Source: Cristatella mucedo (taxonomy: Eukaryota > Bryozoa > Phylactolaemata > Cristatellidae). Taken from it: 64,000 nt of DNA. A program made the translations under genes and the position numbers. The stretch covers positions 2,694,001 through 2,758,000 of the forward strand of contig WPIO01000055.1 in the NCBI GenBank assembly GCA_009760855.2, in the 5' to 3' direction. Under the pieces are notes generated by a model. That model was not told the origin of the DNA. It was given only the letters and a program-made list of their open reading frames with translations, and ran no database searches. Below, piece by piece: positions 1-12,324 of this stretch; position 1 is the first letter of the stretch; each line of letters starts with the position of its first letter.

Positions 1-523
1 ACGTTGCATTGATCTGCTGCTGCCATACATAACTAACATCGTCAATATGTCATTAGCCTCAGGTCGTGTCCCAGCGCCTTTCAAAAGAGCTGTAGTCAGG
101 CCACTTCTCAAAAGAGCGACACAAGACCAAGAGAACTTGAGCAACTACCGCCCATTCTCCCTTCTACCAATCCAATCAAAGACACTCGAACGGGTCGTGG
201 CGGACCAGCTTAACTCATATATCGAAACCTCACGCCTTGCTAGTAAGTTCCAGTCTGGCTTTAGAGCTAATCACTCCAGAGTCAGCATTTCTTAGGGTGT
301 AAAACGACCTACTTACGAATGCAGACATAGGTAGAGTGTGCCTGCTTGTTTTGCTCCATCTTTCGGCAGCTTTTGATACCATCGATCACAAAGTTCTTCT
401 TGAGCGCCTCTTATCTCGCCTGGGCATCAGTGGCACTGCTCTGCAATAATTCAGGTCCTATCTCAGTGTGAGACTCCAGAGTATTTATGTGAATGAACAA
501 AGATCATCCGAGGCACCTCTGAA

Positions 524-680
<157 letters not shown>

Positions 681-816
681 ATTCATTTATATAGCACCCC
701 AAGAGAACTTAATCTCTATTCAGGCGCTTCACATATGCCTCGGGGCTCGAGCCCACGACCTCAGCCAGACCTTGGTCGGGGCGGGCACCTTATCCACTGG
801 ACCAAACAAGCTCGGC
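681..816 (-). mobile_element. tRNA-derived SINE (family S1), copy 1
   Basis: Read on the minus strand it starts GCCGAGCTTGTTTGGTCCAG, with an A-box-like TGGTCCAGTGG and a B-box-like GGGCTCGAGCCC about 50 bp later, as in Pol III-transcribed tRNA-like SINEs. Its 3' part carries AGAGATTAAGTTCTCT between GCGCC-like and GGTGCT arms, the same hairpin as the family-1 LINE tail. The tail is (AT)n then (GT)n. It is inserted in a family-1 LINE. Confidence 0.85.
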
Positions 817-821
817 AAAAT

Positions 822-961
822 ATAATTCATTTGTATAGCGCCCCAAGAGAACTTAATCTCTATTCAGGCGCTTCACATATGCCTCCGGGCTCGAGCCCGC
901 GACCTCAGCCAGACCTTTGTCGGGTGCGAGCACATTAACCGCTGGACCAAACCAGCTCGGC
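822..961 (-). mobile_element. tRNA-derived SINE (family S1), copy 2
   Basis: A second S1 copy lies head to tail with copy 1, separated by AAAATAT. It has the same A-box, B-box and hairpin order, and the two differ at only a few positions. LINE sequence resumes at its 5' end with the codons for the conserved GVPQG segment. Insertion of two S1 copies at one AT-rich spot is the simplest reading. Confidence 0.85.
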
Positions 962-1863
962 ATGGGGTACCTCAGGGCTCCATGCTTGGTCCGGTTCTTT
1001 TCATGGTTTATACTCTCCCTCTTGCCGATGTGATTGCCAAGCACAATCTAGGCTTTCACTTTTATGTGGATGGCACTGAGTTGTACCTTTGCTTTTATCC
1101 CTCTCAGCCCTCGAGAGCGTCAATTCTCTCAACTCTCTCTCTGCTTGTATTGATGACTTTCGAATATGGATGGTAACAAATTATTTCAAATTGAAAGATG
1201 ATAGAACCAACTTAATAGTCATGGAAAAAACAAGTATGATTCAGAAATTGGAAAGGGTAACTCTTAAAATCAGCTCTGCAAGTATGTCTCCCGTTGAGTC
1301 TGCACGAAATCTAGGTGTCATGTTCCATAGTGAGCTTTTATTAGACGACCAGATCAGCTCCACAGTAAAGTCTGCCAACTTTCAGCTACATAATATTGAT
1401 AAAATTCGGGCTTGTTTAGATAGGGATACCAAATCTAAGTTGGTTCATGCATTTTCGAAATTGCTTCTTGACTTCTGTAACTCGCTGCCTGCAGGTCTAC
1501 CGGCCTGTGCAACCAGGTGCTTACAGCTGGTGCAAAACTGTGCACCTAGACTTGTCTGTCGTGACATCGCAGTTGCCACATCGCCACTTCCCGCCAACCT
1601 GCCCTGGCTTCCAGTTAGGCAACGCATCGACATCAAGGTTTAACTGGCTCATTTTGAGGTCCGTTCATTCTTTAGCTCCAGCCTGCCTATTAGATATAAT
1701 ACCCCATCCAGGCTGAGCAGTACAACCCAATTTTCAGGATCTAATTGTTTACCTATACCTCGAACAAACCTCAAATCCTTTGGGTAAGGTGCCTTTAGTT
1801 CTTATGGTGCCTAAGCCTGGAATTTGTTTCCGACTCATGTCACGATATCCCTTAAATTGAACT

Positions 1864-2130
<267 letters not shown>

Positions 2131-2403
2131 TTAAAAGAAACTAAAACGCATTAATTTATCACAGCATCTAGTGGTTCCCTCTTATTCGACCTTTATGTGC
2201 TTATGCGTGCTGACATGTTGCATGCTGCCACTAACCGTACTTGCATGGTGACCCTGTGCATGTCACCCTAACCATTTTATTTATGTTGTTTATTGAGCAT
2301 GCTATCACTAACCATTCGAATGTGCTTCCTTTGCAGCAAATCTAAAGCGGCTAGAAAGCGATTGAGTTCTCTGAGGGTGCTTTATCAAGTGTGTTATTAT
2401 TTT

Positions 2404-2759
2404 ATGGTGACCCAGAGTGGGGTGTGGACATTTACCCGATTTCTTCGTAAAAACTTGGCAGAGTCTGCTATCTTCGTATTGACTATGCATAAGCTGTCAT
2501 CAGTCAGGCCCGCTACTCATATTGGACCTGCTTAGCACAAGGTGTGATGTCCCCTTATGTCAAAATTGACCGACAAGCCATCATTTGTGGATTAGTAAGG
2601 ATCTCCATTGATCCTGCGTTGCCACTGTTGAACACTTGGGCGTCATATCTATCCGCACAAATTTAAGTTTTAAGCTCCTTCTACTCACCGCCGTTCGAGG
2701 ATTACTTTGATTGAGAGCATTAAACCGCCAGTTTATGAACCACCAACATTGACTTGAAG
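2404..2759. other. Unassigned spacer between two LINE copies
   Basis: No exon, SINE boxes or LINE similarity could be recognised. Short open frames on both strands have no visible domain. It may be the decayed 5' region of the family-2 LINE that follows. Confidence 0.4.
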
Positions 2760-5350
2760 TCTCAGTTTGGCCAACGAATGCCACGTGTAATCATCTAAGC
2801 CCCACCACTTCCAATCGGTTGTGCTCAGGCATGGGATAGTCTCTTTAATTCTGAGCAGCAAATTTTAGTTCCATAAAACCTAACGGGCTCTTTGCCTATG
2901 ATAACATTTCCCATGAGAGGCTGGATGCATTTCTCCTGATCAAAACATGGATGATGCCATGATTTGGTGACAAATATTTGACACTATCCCACCCGGGATT
3001 TTATTCTATCTGCCCGCGAAGTCTGTCAAGGTGAGTTACTGGGTAGCTGCCATTGATCTTGAACAGTACCGCAAAGCAAACAGAGTTTTTCCGCCATTCC
3101 ATCATTTACATCAGATAGTAGCATGTCCCCAACTAAGGCTACGCCTCTCAGAGTTGTGATCTTTCGAGCTCCATTTGTCTGTCTAACGTTGATTTACAGG
3201 AGTTTTCGGAATTCCTTGGTAAAATATTCTGGTGTGACAGACCGCTATTGATGTAAAAAGACGACTTGCGAATTCAAGCTAACAACCATGGCAACACTCA
3301 GGTCCGCTAATTTCTTGGCTATCTGTAGAAATACTATTCGGTCAAACTCATTTTTGCCGCCACTCATACCATTGGCCATATTCTTGATCCCGTCATCTTT
3401 AAGGAGGTGCCCACTGAATACCTAATGTATTAGCTCAATACCGTCTGCTGTCACTGTTCTGTAGAATTACGTGAGTAGCGTTAAGTAATCCAAAAGCAAA
3501 CGTGAAAAGTGTTGATCTCGAGAAATTTTGTATTCTATCTAGTGCGGGGTTTCTTAATCTACACCAACATTTGAACGACTGACTTCACTCTAACCAATGC
3601 AGGGAAAACTTGGAGGTGTCTTTGAGAGAAAACTTCCACACGTTATGTGTGTGTGTGCAAAGTCGTGGACGTTCTTTTTAGATTACTAAATACATCTAAA
3701 GATGCACCGTATAAAGCGCCAACTTGAATGCAGGTCTAAAAAAGCTCGGTTTGACGATGATTGAACCTATTTCAAATACTTTCTCCGTGTCTACACTCCA
3801 AAGCTTACAAAGACAAGAACTCTGTTTAGTCGGACACTGACGTCAGGCCATTCATGCCGAAAAAAATTAGCGAATGGTGAAGTGTTTCCTGGCTAATAGA
3901 GAGAGGTTTTAGCATTCCCATATGATCGAACCGACAAAAAAGTGTTCTTCTTTCATTTTTAAGAAACTGCCCACACTCGTGGCGTCGTGAAACATATTTC
4001 GACTAAAGCATTCGTGTAGTTTCAATTTGCTACCTTCCCTAAGAGATTTTTCCCTGTTTCTGCAATTTGAAGTGGCTGCATTAATAAAATGCACTAACAA
4101 ATGCTAGTCTTCTGCAGACCCTATAGTGTCCCCTCTGTAGTTGCCGCTAATAGGCAAACGTTGCCCATTCGTACCTGACATGTTAATGCGTTTCCGGATT
4201 AATCGGGCTTTTCAAAGTATATGAAATAGGTCATTTCTCAACCAATAATTAAAAAAACTCCGACTAGATCTAGTGATTTAAAAAAAAAACTACCGTCAAA
4301 GTTTCCGTATCCGTTTATGTTAAAGATTCTTTGAAAGGTTTGCTACTAAGCAGGTTTAAGCCAAAATTAAAGAGTTACTATTCAGAAATATTTAAATAGA
4401 GAAATATGCTAAGCCAATCGACTAAGCTTTCACCCGACCGAACGACTAATGACATCTTATACAGCATAGATTACCGGAATGCCAGTGGCCCAGTGAAGTG
4501 GATCTATCAGATGCCTTCAGCCTTATTGAACCAGATTTACCACTTTACTAATTAGGAACAACGCCTGGTCTGTCAGAATAATCACTGGCGTGAATAGAAT
4601 CCTACGAGTTCAATAGTGCTCAATCTCTGTCGTGAGTGAAATATGTGTCATTCACATGACTATTAATCTGGGGCTTCCTAAAATGATCTGTCATCACTCC
4701 TTTCTTGTTCTCCATTAATACCAAGCCTCAAGGAAAAGTCTCAGGACCTATAGGGTAAGATATCACTTCTACGATGCCCTTAATCAGCTGTATGTTTTTC
4801 GCATAAGCTTTCTTAATCTGAAGCAGCGACCGACGAATTGAAGCTTGACTTGCACATATTCAATCCTTGATGTTTGGAAATGTGCTTAAACTTAATGACA
4901 ATAAATGCGAATTTATAGCTATCGTACACCCTAAGTGTGTGCCCGGAATGGCAGACTTTGCTCTTCTAATTGTATTGCTGCTGTGCCTGGCTCATTAGGT
5001 GACCGGAATTTTGGCGTCGTCGTCGAAAACTGCCTAAAAAATGCGAAAGTTTCGTTGGGAAGATACTTTGATAAAATTTAACTAGCTCCCGGATATTTTC
5101 TCACCTGGATTGTATCAATTCCGTAATTTGGCGAGTTACCGAAACAAGCCACTAAGATATTGCAGCTGGTTGTGGTGAATAGTGTGACAAAGCTAGCTAA
5201 AAAGTCTCACAGGTTTAAAAATGTGTCCGTTTATGTGAAGAAGCAAAGGTTTTTCCAGGTTATCTAGGGCATGCAGAATAAAGTTCTAATGCTAGCACTA
5301 GGCAGTCCCCGGCCCTGATACTTTTGAGCTATTGATAGCTTTACTGCTTG
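2760..5350 (+). mobile_element. LINE family 2 (L2/CR1-like), old copy
   Basis: The nucleotide sequence follows the family-2 element at 24.4-27.2 kb from the endonuclease N-terminus (an ISHERLDAFLL-like segment near 2,915) to the C-terminal domain. The match is clearest at 2,940-3,420 (against 24,385-24,760) and 4,700-5,300 (against the 26.2-26.8 kb part). It has many stops and indels and no frame longer than about 60 codons. The part after 3,700 also resembles 40.1-41.6 kb, so it may be shared by the segmental duplication. Confidence 0.65.
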
Positions 5351-5639
5351 ACATGCATCTGGTCTTTACGGCTTTGAAAGTTAAAGATGCACTTACGCAA
5401 TAGAAGTTATAAAAGTTGAGTGCCCAAGGATGACACTTTATTCTGAATTCACGTAGTTCTTGTGACGACACACTATTCTGCTGTTATTAGAATTTTGAAA
5501 AAACGCTCGCCCATCTATAAAATAAATAAACATTTTAGATAAAAAGGCTAAACCTTTTCATTCAAGGATGATGTTAACTTCTCTCACTATGGACAATTTA
5601 GCTGAATTCTGAATTGAAATCCCGATACGCACAGAAGAC

Positions 5640-5970
5640 GTTATTTGTGGCTTTAATTGGAATCTGATATGGCCTGATAACTTACGGCTGTTAAAATTGA
5701 TGCCGCACTCCAAAATACAGCACATTATTCACGCTTTTTCTTAATCTTTCACCTTAACTTCACGATGTCAGAGGACTAAAAAAACGTCGCTCAGCAGTCT
5801 TCCTGACACGATTTCAGTTTTTCCCTAATCACAACGTTGCTGAAGAACTCAACTCCGTCTTTCAGAACACAGTGTAGCACGCCCATAAGTATCTGTTCTG
5901 GTGTCACGCCAGCCTTTTGCTGCTGACACGACTGGTAAAAGAGTTCAGCTTCGTGAATTTCTTCACGCCT
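5640..5970. other. Left edge of detectable block A/B similarity
   Basis: Sequence around 5,660-5,960 matches 44,160-44,360 and then 45,095-45,190 in order, with an insertion in the second copy. No coding function is visible. It marks the point from which the window reads as two paralogous blocks. Confidence 0.5.
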
Positions 5971-6260
5971 CGCCTTCTCCACCAATCTCTCTCCAATACG
6001 TTGTTGCAGGCGATAAAACCTTTTATTTCATGTTCTGATTGGTTCTTGATATTATTTGCTAAACTCTCAAAAAAGGTGCTGACATCGAACTCTAATCTAC
6101 TATCGATGTATATAGGCATTTAAAGGCACTGGAAAAAAGAAGGAACGCTAGTTTGGCGGTTATTTCAAATGTATTATTATAAACTTATCATTATACAAGC
6201 TCAGCTACGCCAAGTGCAAGCTGGTAGGCAACGGAAGCGTCGGTCGTCGCTTAAGCTGTA

Positions 6261-6368
6261 ATCCATAGTATAATCATGTGATCCATAGGATAATCATGTA
6301 ATCCATAGGATAATTATGTGATCCATGGAATAATCATGTGATCCGCACAATAATTATGTAATCTGTAG
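6261..6368. repeat. 20-bp minisatellite, about 5.4 units
   Basis: The unit is ATCCATAGGATAATCATGTG. Units begin at 6,261, 6,281, 6,301, 6,321 and 6,341, then a partial one; the first four differ by one to three bases and the fifth is more diverged. I saw no counterpart in block B. Confidence 0.9.
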
Positions 6369-7597
6369 AATTGCTGGCAGCTGCTGGAATACCATGGCCA
6401 CCATATGAAAATAATCCTTCAAAGTAATGAGTCAACTTTCTTGAAGTGAAAATCTGGAAATGTTAAATTTGAAGTGTGAGAGCAAAGTTTGCTGCCACGA
6501 ATGCAGTTCAGCTGTCCTAATAGTAGAAATGACTTCAGGAATAAAAAAGGGACCAAATTATTGATAAATATTTTTCATCATAGAAGGCGGAGAGCTAATA
6601 TCATGCATGTTTACACGCTTACACAACCACTAATTGTGCATCATGCTGAGGCAAGCATCCTATATCACACAATTAGACACTTAGGCACGCTGGTTAACGA
6701 GATACATGGTAGGTAGCAGACATCAAATAATGCACAGATGAACTGGCAAAGCAAAATGAAAAAGTAACAGTTAATTGAATCCGAATAAATACTGAGCTGA
6801 GCTGAGCCATCGCTATGATTTTCTGTAGCAGAGGCATGTCAAAAATAATGCTAAGAGCGGTGCCTCCAACTGATGATAAAAAGCTTGTCGGAAGCAATTT
6901 TAACATTCATTAATGTTTTCCGGGGCCGTCAAAAATTGTCAGGTTAGGCTTGACTTTATAAGCTGCCAGATTGGGCACGTATGAAATCACCGGAAATTTC
7001 AAATGGCTTCTTTATCTCGTCCGGTTTCTCCGGCTGCTGGTGAGAATGCCTTTTACTTTTACCTTTTGCTGGTGCCCAATCTTGATCAGTATTTGACAAA
7101 AAAGATTTACTAGATGCGAACTTAAGAGACTGCACTTAGTTAAAAAAATCCATTTAGTAAAACGCATGAATGTGAAAAAACAGTGTATATATGAAGCTCG
7201 CTCGTAACGCAAATAGGGCAGTTTTCGATTCGCTGACTCAGCTCCTCCAAGCGGACGCTGCGAAGTTCCGGTAAGGCCTGTTGCCACATCGGGCACAGTT
7301 CGTAAAGCGCAAGCTGCAGGATTGCCTTTGTAAAAACGTTTGAATTTCAAGATAAAAAATATTTCAAGTTCAACCATTTATAAGCTCATTTTTTATGATT
7401 GGAGTGCTCGTTACAGTTAAAAATACAATAAGCAAACTATCTCCCGCCTTTCTGAAAATCATTAATGTGCTCTGATGTACATGTATAGACATATCGTAAA
7501 GGACTAGATATGCAAGTGACTTCAGCCTAGACACTAATGGCAAATGTAAAGCCTGAGACCTGCCACGGAGCACCGAGCTCTTTCTAGTAATGATAGT
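6369..7597. other. Non-coding, shared with block B
   Basis: No exon or element is recognised here. 6,830-6,905 matches 45,950-46,020 and 7,390-7,560 matches 46,525-46,680 at clearly recognisable identity, so this is duplicated unique-type DNA. Short open frames are not conserved between copies. Confidence 0.5.
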
Positions 7598-8172
7598 TAT
7601 AATATTAATGAACTTGATAAAGCGCCCTCAGAAAACTCAATCTCTTTCTAGACGCTTTAAATTTGCTGCAAAGGGAAATGCAATTGAATGGTGAGTAATA
7701 TCATGCTTGATAAACAAACAACATGAATAACATTGTTAGGGGTGACATGCACAAGGTCAGCATGCAAATGTGGTTAGTGGCAGCATGCAGAGTGTCAGCA
7801 AGCATAAACACATGAAGGACGAATTACAGGGACCCACTAAATGCTGTCCTAAATAGGTGTGTTTTTAAGTTCTTTTTAAATGAGGTCAAGTCAGGGGATG
7901 TTCCGACGCAAGTCGGGAGGGATTTCCAGGCTTTGCGAGCATACGAACTAAATGCAGGGACTCCAAAGGATTTGAGGTTTGTACGAGGAATTGGTAGACT
8001 GTTGGATTCCGAAAAGCGAGTGGTACGATGATCGGCCTGGTGGGGGAGTAGATCTTAGAGATTGGCTGGAGCCAAAGAATGAAGTGACCTAAAAGTGAGC
8101 GACAAAACCTTGAAGTCAACCCGTTGCTTGACTGGTAGCCAGTGCAGGTCGGCGAGAAATGGTGTGATGTGC
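7598..8172 (-). mobile_element. L2-type LINE family 1, 5'-truncated
   Basis: A minus-strand 3' fragment. The tail hairpin (+ strand AGAAAACTCAATCTCTTTCT) is at 7,620-7,660, followed by the 3' UTR and the end of the ORF2 C-terminal domain. Block B has no LINE here: 46,680-46,735 is continuous between the matching flanks, so the insertion followed the duplication or was lost in B. Confidence 0.8.
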
Positions 8173-8376
8173 CATTGATAGACCCTTTGAGGGAACTAAT
8201 GCAACCATCGCGTATAATAATAAGAAATGGCTATTTAGTTTATATTACCAAGGGCATCACAACAAAAACTCAAAAAATGGGATTATGACCAGGGCTTCCT
8301 TGATCAATTGATATGACGTGCCGCAAGATGACTTAATTAACAACGTTCACTAGTTAGATGTCAGCCGAAAAATATT

Positions 8377-8751
8377 GCGGAAAATTAGTAGAGTATCGTA
8401 AATAGAGAATTACAACTTATTTCGTAAATGGTGAGAGTTTTTATTTAAAACAAAACATCTATGAAGCCATAGATAGCACAGCATACGATACAGCTCACTT
8501 CGCGGAAAATTAGTAGAGTATCGTAAATAGAGAATTACAACTTATTTCGTAAATGGTGAGAGTTTTTATTTAAAACAAAACATCTATGAAGCCATAGATA
8601 GCACAGCATACGATACAGCTCACTTCGCGGAAAATTAGTAGAGTATCGTAAATAGAGAATTACAACTTATTTCGTAAATGGTGAGAGTTTTTATTTGAAA
8701 CAAAGCATCTATGAAGCCATAGATAGCACAGCATACGGTACAGCTCACTTC
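8377..8751. repeat. 125-bp tandem repeat, three units
   Basis: Units begin at GCGGAAAATTAGTAGAGTAT at positions 8,377, 8,502 and 8,627. The first two appear identical and the third has a few substitutions near its end, which suggests a very recent expansion. No element boundaries or open frame explain it. Confidence 0.95.
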
Positions 8752-9300
8752 GATTGTCTGGCTGAAAATAAGCTGCAGAACGTCCTCGAGTAATTAAGAC
8801 TTGGTGAGCGTGCTTTGGCCCATTAGTTTGTTCCCATTGTTCCCGCCTTTAACTACTAAGGTCGCTGTCTCAAAACCTGCTGGGTATGTCATGTGCCTGG
8901 ATAGAGATTAAGTTTCAAGATGGTGCCAGACAAATAAGCAATTTGATTATTTTTAATCGCAATTATTTTAATGTTGGAGTCAGATCATAAGGGACTATAG
9001 CAAGTGTTCCCGGTCTGCTAGATTGCAATGAGTAGGGAACTTTGACGTAATCCAAAGCCTAGATCACAATGACTTTATCTTTTAAGTTAATTTAACTGTT
9101 AGGTTGTCTTTCAAGCTTCCTGGAAGGCACGATTACGATCGCAAATAACTTAGTTATGTCACTGAAATTACGACTTCGGTATTTGCTGCACTCATATTTC
9201 AAGAGAACTTGAAATCAGCAAATAGAGTAAAATAAAACGGCGATTATTAGGCAAACTTATTTTCAAGGAAGCCGAAGCGGAGCTTCTACTTCCGCTTGCA
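8752..9300. other. Unassigned, with a possible decayed SINE
   Basis: Around 8,865-8,920 the sequence resembles the 3' half of an S1 SINE (GGATAGAGATTAAGTT), but the boxes are too decayed to be sure. Otherwise nothing is recognised. Confidence 0.35.
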
Positions 9301-9407
9301 GCGGCCTCTAAGGGTTAGCTCCAGGACACGGACCGAAAAGCTGAATCAATAAATTCAAGCCTTTGAATAAATAATTTAAGGACAGAGAAGTTTTATTAAT
9401 ATTTTAT

Positions 9408-9622
9408 TATTTTTAATAAATGTGGTCAAGTCATGGGATGTCGTGACACAAGTCGAGAGAGAGTTCCAGGCTTTAGGAGCATACGAACCAAAGGCGCGAT
9501 CTCCAAAGGGTTTGAGGTTTTCGCGAGGCGTAGGTAGTTAGTTTCCAAACAGCAGGTGTATGATGCTTGGTCTGGTGGGGTGATAGATCTGTTAGATAGG
9601 TTGGAGCCAAAGAATGAGGCTC
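9408..9622 (-). mobile_element. L2-type LINE family 1 fragment
   Basis: The sequence AAATGTGGTCAAGTCATGGG and what follows match the ORF2 C-terminal coding part of the family-1 LINE read on the minus strand (compare 55,285-55,490). It ends abruptly at 9,622, where sequence shared with 48,470 begins. There is no tail, so this is a fragment. Confidence 0.75.
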
Positions 9623-9708
9623 TACCTCAGGCAATCTCACGCATCGCGCGTCGCTGCTGCTTGTCGTTGACTTTACATCTTTACATGTCGCAGCTCTGCC
9701 TGTCACAG

Positions 9709-10038
9709 CCACTGATCGCCGTGCAGCGAGCAAGCGATTGGACGACGGTTTTACAGTTGCTCCGTCACCGCCGGACGTACAGCCAGCGGATTTGCTGTTT
9801 AACGACGGTTATGCGGCAGTCATTACTTACTCGTCTTACAACGGAAGTCCAGCAGCTGAAGTTAACGTTACGTTGAAGTCAACCCAATATAACGTAACGT
9901 CTATTTCGGCAGTCAGCGTCAATATTTCAATTCTAAGACTGAATATCTCCAAGGAGTTGCATAATGCAACGGTGACGTGCTCGGTTTTAAATCACAACTT
10001 ACCTAACATGACCGTTTCTCGAACCATGCAAGTCAATC
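9709..10038 (+). pseudogene. Gene A, Ig2 exon (damaged disulfide)
   Basis: A 330-bp exon coding an immunoglobulin-like domain of a membrane receptor. The acceptor is TGCCTGTCACAG and the donor CAATC|GTAAGT; both junctions are phase 1, the usual layout for a single Ig domain. The first residues read ATDRRAASKRLDDGFTV. Compared with copy B, the B-strand cysteine is tyrosine (AVITYSSY against AVITCSSY), while the F-strand cysteine (ATVTCSV) stays. Six N-glycosylation sequons are visible (NVT, NVT, NIS, NIS, NAT, NMT). The frame is otherwise open. Loss of the core disulfide suggests relaxed constraint. Confidence 0.8.
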
Positions 10039-11698
10039 GTAAGTTGACTTTTTAATAGCGTTTTGTAGAATGAAGCCATTTGAAACTGCTCGTCGTGTCG
10101 CATTGTCATGGCCAATGTAAAAACACGTGCATGCATATGAAATAGCTGGAAATGTGAAAGCCGTGACGTCCTCTCGCTAAAAAAGTCAGTGGATGCTCAA
10201 CATATAATACAAAAGTAAGAGAACAGTTCGGCAGACAGCCCGCTCTTCTACGCCACCATTATTCTAACGATTGTCATTTGCCATAGCTAATCGCCGCTGC
10301 TGTAGTTGCATTGCTTGCAAGTACGCGGGCGTCGTGGACACCGAACTATTGGGTGACGTGCTTCAAAGCAACTTGAGTTGTCGTAGAGGCTGGAGCTTTG
10401 ATCATTCTTACCAATGCCTAATATTCAATTTCACTGAACAGAAAACGAGGCCGTAGTTTATCGTATTCAGGTCAGTCAAATTAGTGTGGATTTAAAACCA
10501 CCCGCTGCAAAATACTTAAAGTTACAAATCTTTATATCAAAATCTTTATTTTTTGGAAGCGGGAAAAGCCCCGTTTTAGGCTGCAGAAAAGCGTCCATGG
10601 TTTAGTGACAAAGCGGGCACTTAATAAGCAGTAACTGTGTAGCTTTACTATGCTACCTCTAAATCAGCATTCATTTTTTAATTTTCCTAGAAGCTTCAAT
10701 GCGATACACGTAAAATGCATAAAGAGAGATTTAGTTTTATCAGAACGATATAAAAATGTCTTAATAATATTCTTTCTACTTAGACTAACCATGATATAGT
10801 ATATTCAAGACTGAAAGATAGGAACTGAGAACGACGTGCTTGCGTATCAGTAGCAAAGCGGGTGAAGGCTACAATACAAGTCAACAAGTCGATGAGTGTG
10901 CTTATTATGAAACACGCTGTATTTAAGAATGAGAGAAAAGTATTGTAGTTCACGTCGAGGGAAATAGTAGTCTTAGCATTACTACAGTGCAAGGAAATGC
11001 AGCGGCTTGTTTAAAATTGATGTTATTCCTATAAAGCCCGATTTGTCAGCCGTAATGTAAGCAGCTGAAGTACTTATGCCGAAATTAAAGCTAACTCTTA
11101 GCCCGGATTAGTTTACGAATAAGTCCGGAAGATCTTCAGAACCCTTCATTTCATTATTAAATTAGAGCAGATTCAGTGAATACAATAAAGATTGCTGGTA
11201 TGGGACAGTGCACAATAAAAATTAGTGGTTAGCCAATACAATAAAAAACTCATAGAATTCAGCCGCTCAATATTAAAGTGAAGTGATTATAGCATGCTTT
11301 AGGATCTTTCATTAGACAAATATAGTCAGTGAGGTATCACAGAATAAATTACTTTAAAGTGCTGACCTACACCGATCTTGACTGGCTTGTGTAGCTCAGT
11401 TGCTGTTACTAGTGAATAGTTTCTTCATTAAATGAGCTTATTAAAACAGCTTATAAGCTATATTTAATGTGTTAGTGGATTTAATTGATTTTTGTATAGA
11501 TTTAAATACTCGCCCAAGCTGTTTGTGATGCTAAAAGGCCTCTAAAGCATTCTTGCCGGCGCAAATGCTAAATGGTCCTTGCAGGGAACTGCTATCTTTG
11601 CTTTCTTGCTGATAATTAGAGAATTAGATGAAGCAGTAATTCCTTGAAATGACTTAAAGAAAAGTTTAGTATGCATTTTTGTCACATTCAATTTGTAG
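10039..11698 (+). other. Gene A intron between Ig2 and Ig3 exons
   Basis: A GT...AG intron of 1.66 kb. It aligns with copy B's intron (48,870-51,153) except that B has an extra block of about 575 bp at about 50,203-50,778. I see no conserved open frame inside; short ones (for example 10,271-10,456) do not hold in B. Confidence 0.65.
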
Positions 11699-12198
11699 AC
11701 ATCTCAGTAAAAGATGAATATACAAGCAGGATCGAGCTACGTCAATCAGATAGCCTGGACTGTGCACAATATATGGACAGCTATCCTCCACCATTGTTTG
11801 TTTGGTCACCATCTTGGCTCGCTAATGGCAGCACTGTCTCTGGAGTAATTGGACCTGGATTGCTGTCTGGTGACATAAATTGTACTGCAGTAAATAGTGT
11901 GACAGGAAGGAACGTGACGATAAGATTTATTGTCACAACAACGTCACGACAACAGTTAGACTGGTTGACCTTAACACGGTTACCACGTCCTATGCCTCAG
12001 ATAACCTGTCGACTGAAGCAGATATTTCATCAAGATTGACAAACAAGAGTATCACTCACATTTCAATTACTAAAAAGGGCAGCACTATTACGTCTATGTT
12101 AGTATCTGCAGATTTCATAAGAAGTGAGACAATTATCATGAGCTCAGCTGTTTCCTCAGTGGTCGTGATTGTCGCAGCAGTGGCTATTACAATACTTT
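11699..12198 (+). pseudogene. Gene A, Ig3-stalk-transmembrane exon (frameshifted)
   Basis: The exon follows TTCAATTTGTAG and ends at CTTT|GTAAGC, phase 1 at both ends. It codes an Ig-like domain (SLDC ... FVWSPSW ... INCTAVNSVTGRN, with the usual Cys, Trp, Cys order), a Ser/Thr-rich stalk, and a hydrophobic helix SSVVVIVAAVAITILC. The exon is 500 nt where 498 would keep frame: 2 extra bases lie near 11,932-11,944 (TCACAACAACGTC against TCACAAGCGTC in B), so the helix is out of frame with the Ig domain. Confidence 0.8.
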
Positions 12199-12299
12199 GT
12201 AAGCACACCCGATTATGCCTTCAGTAGACAGCGGCTTCACGCCTAGCACTTCTTGCAGAGGCCTATACGTAAGATTTTAAACTAAATTCATTTTTACAG

Positions 12300-12324
12300 G
12301 CCGGAGAGGATTTCGCAAGGAGAG
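12300..12324 (+). CDS. Gene A, 25-nt juxtamembrane exon
   Basis: A micro-exon after a 101-bp intron, acceptor ATTTTTACAG and donor GAGAG|GTGAGA. It enters in phase 1 and leaves in phase 2. Joined to the previous exon it reads C-RRGFRKE, a basic stop-transfer stretch directly after the membrane helix. Copy B has the same length and the same splice bases, and the 101-bp intron length is also identical. Confidence 0.7.

Noticed and set aside
12254-12270. A 10-nt exon (AGGCCTATAC) between the TM and juxtamembrane exons
   Set aside because: The acceptor CTTGCAG of copy A is CTTGCAA in copy B, and the extra 10 nt would break the frame.
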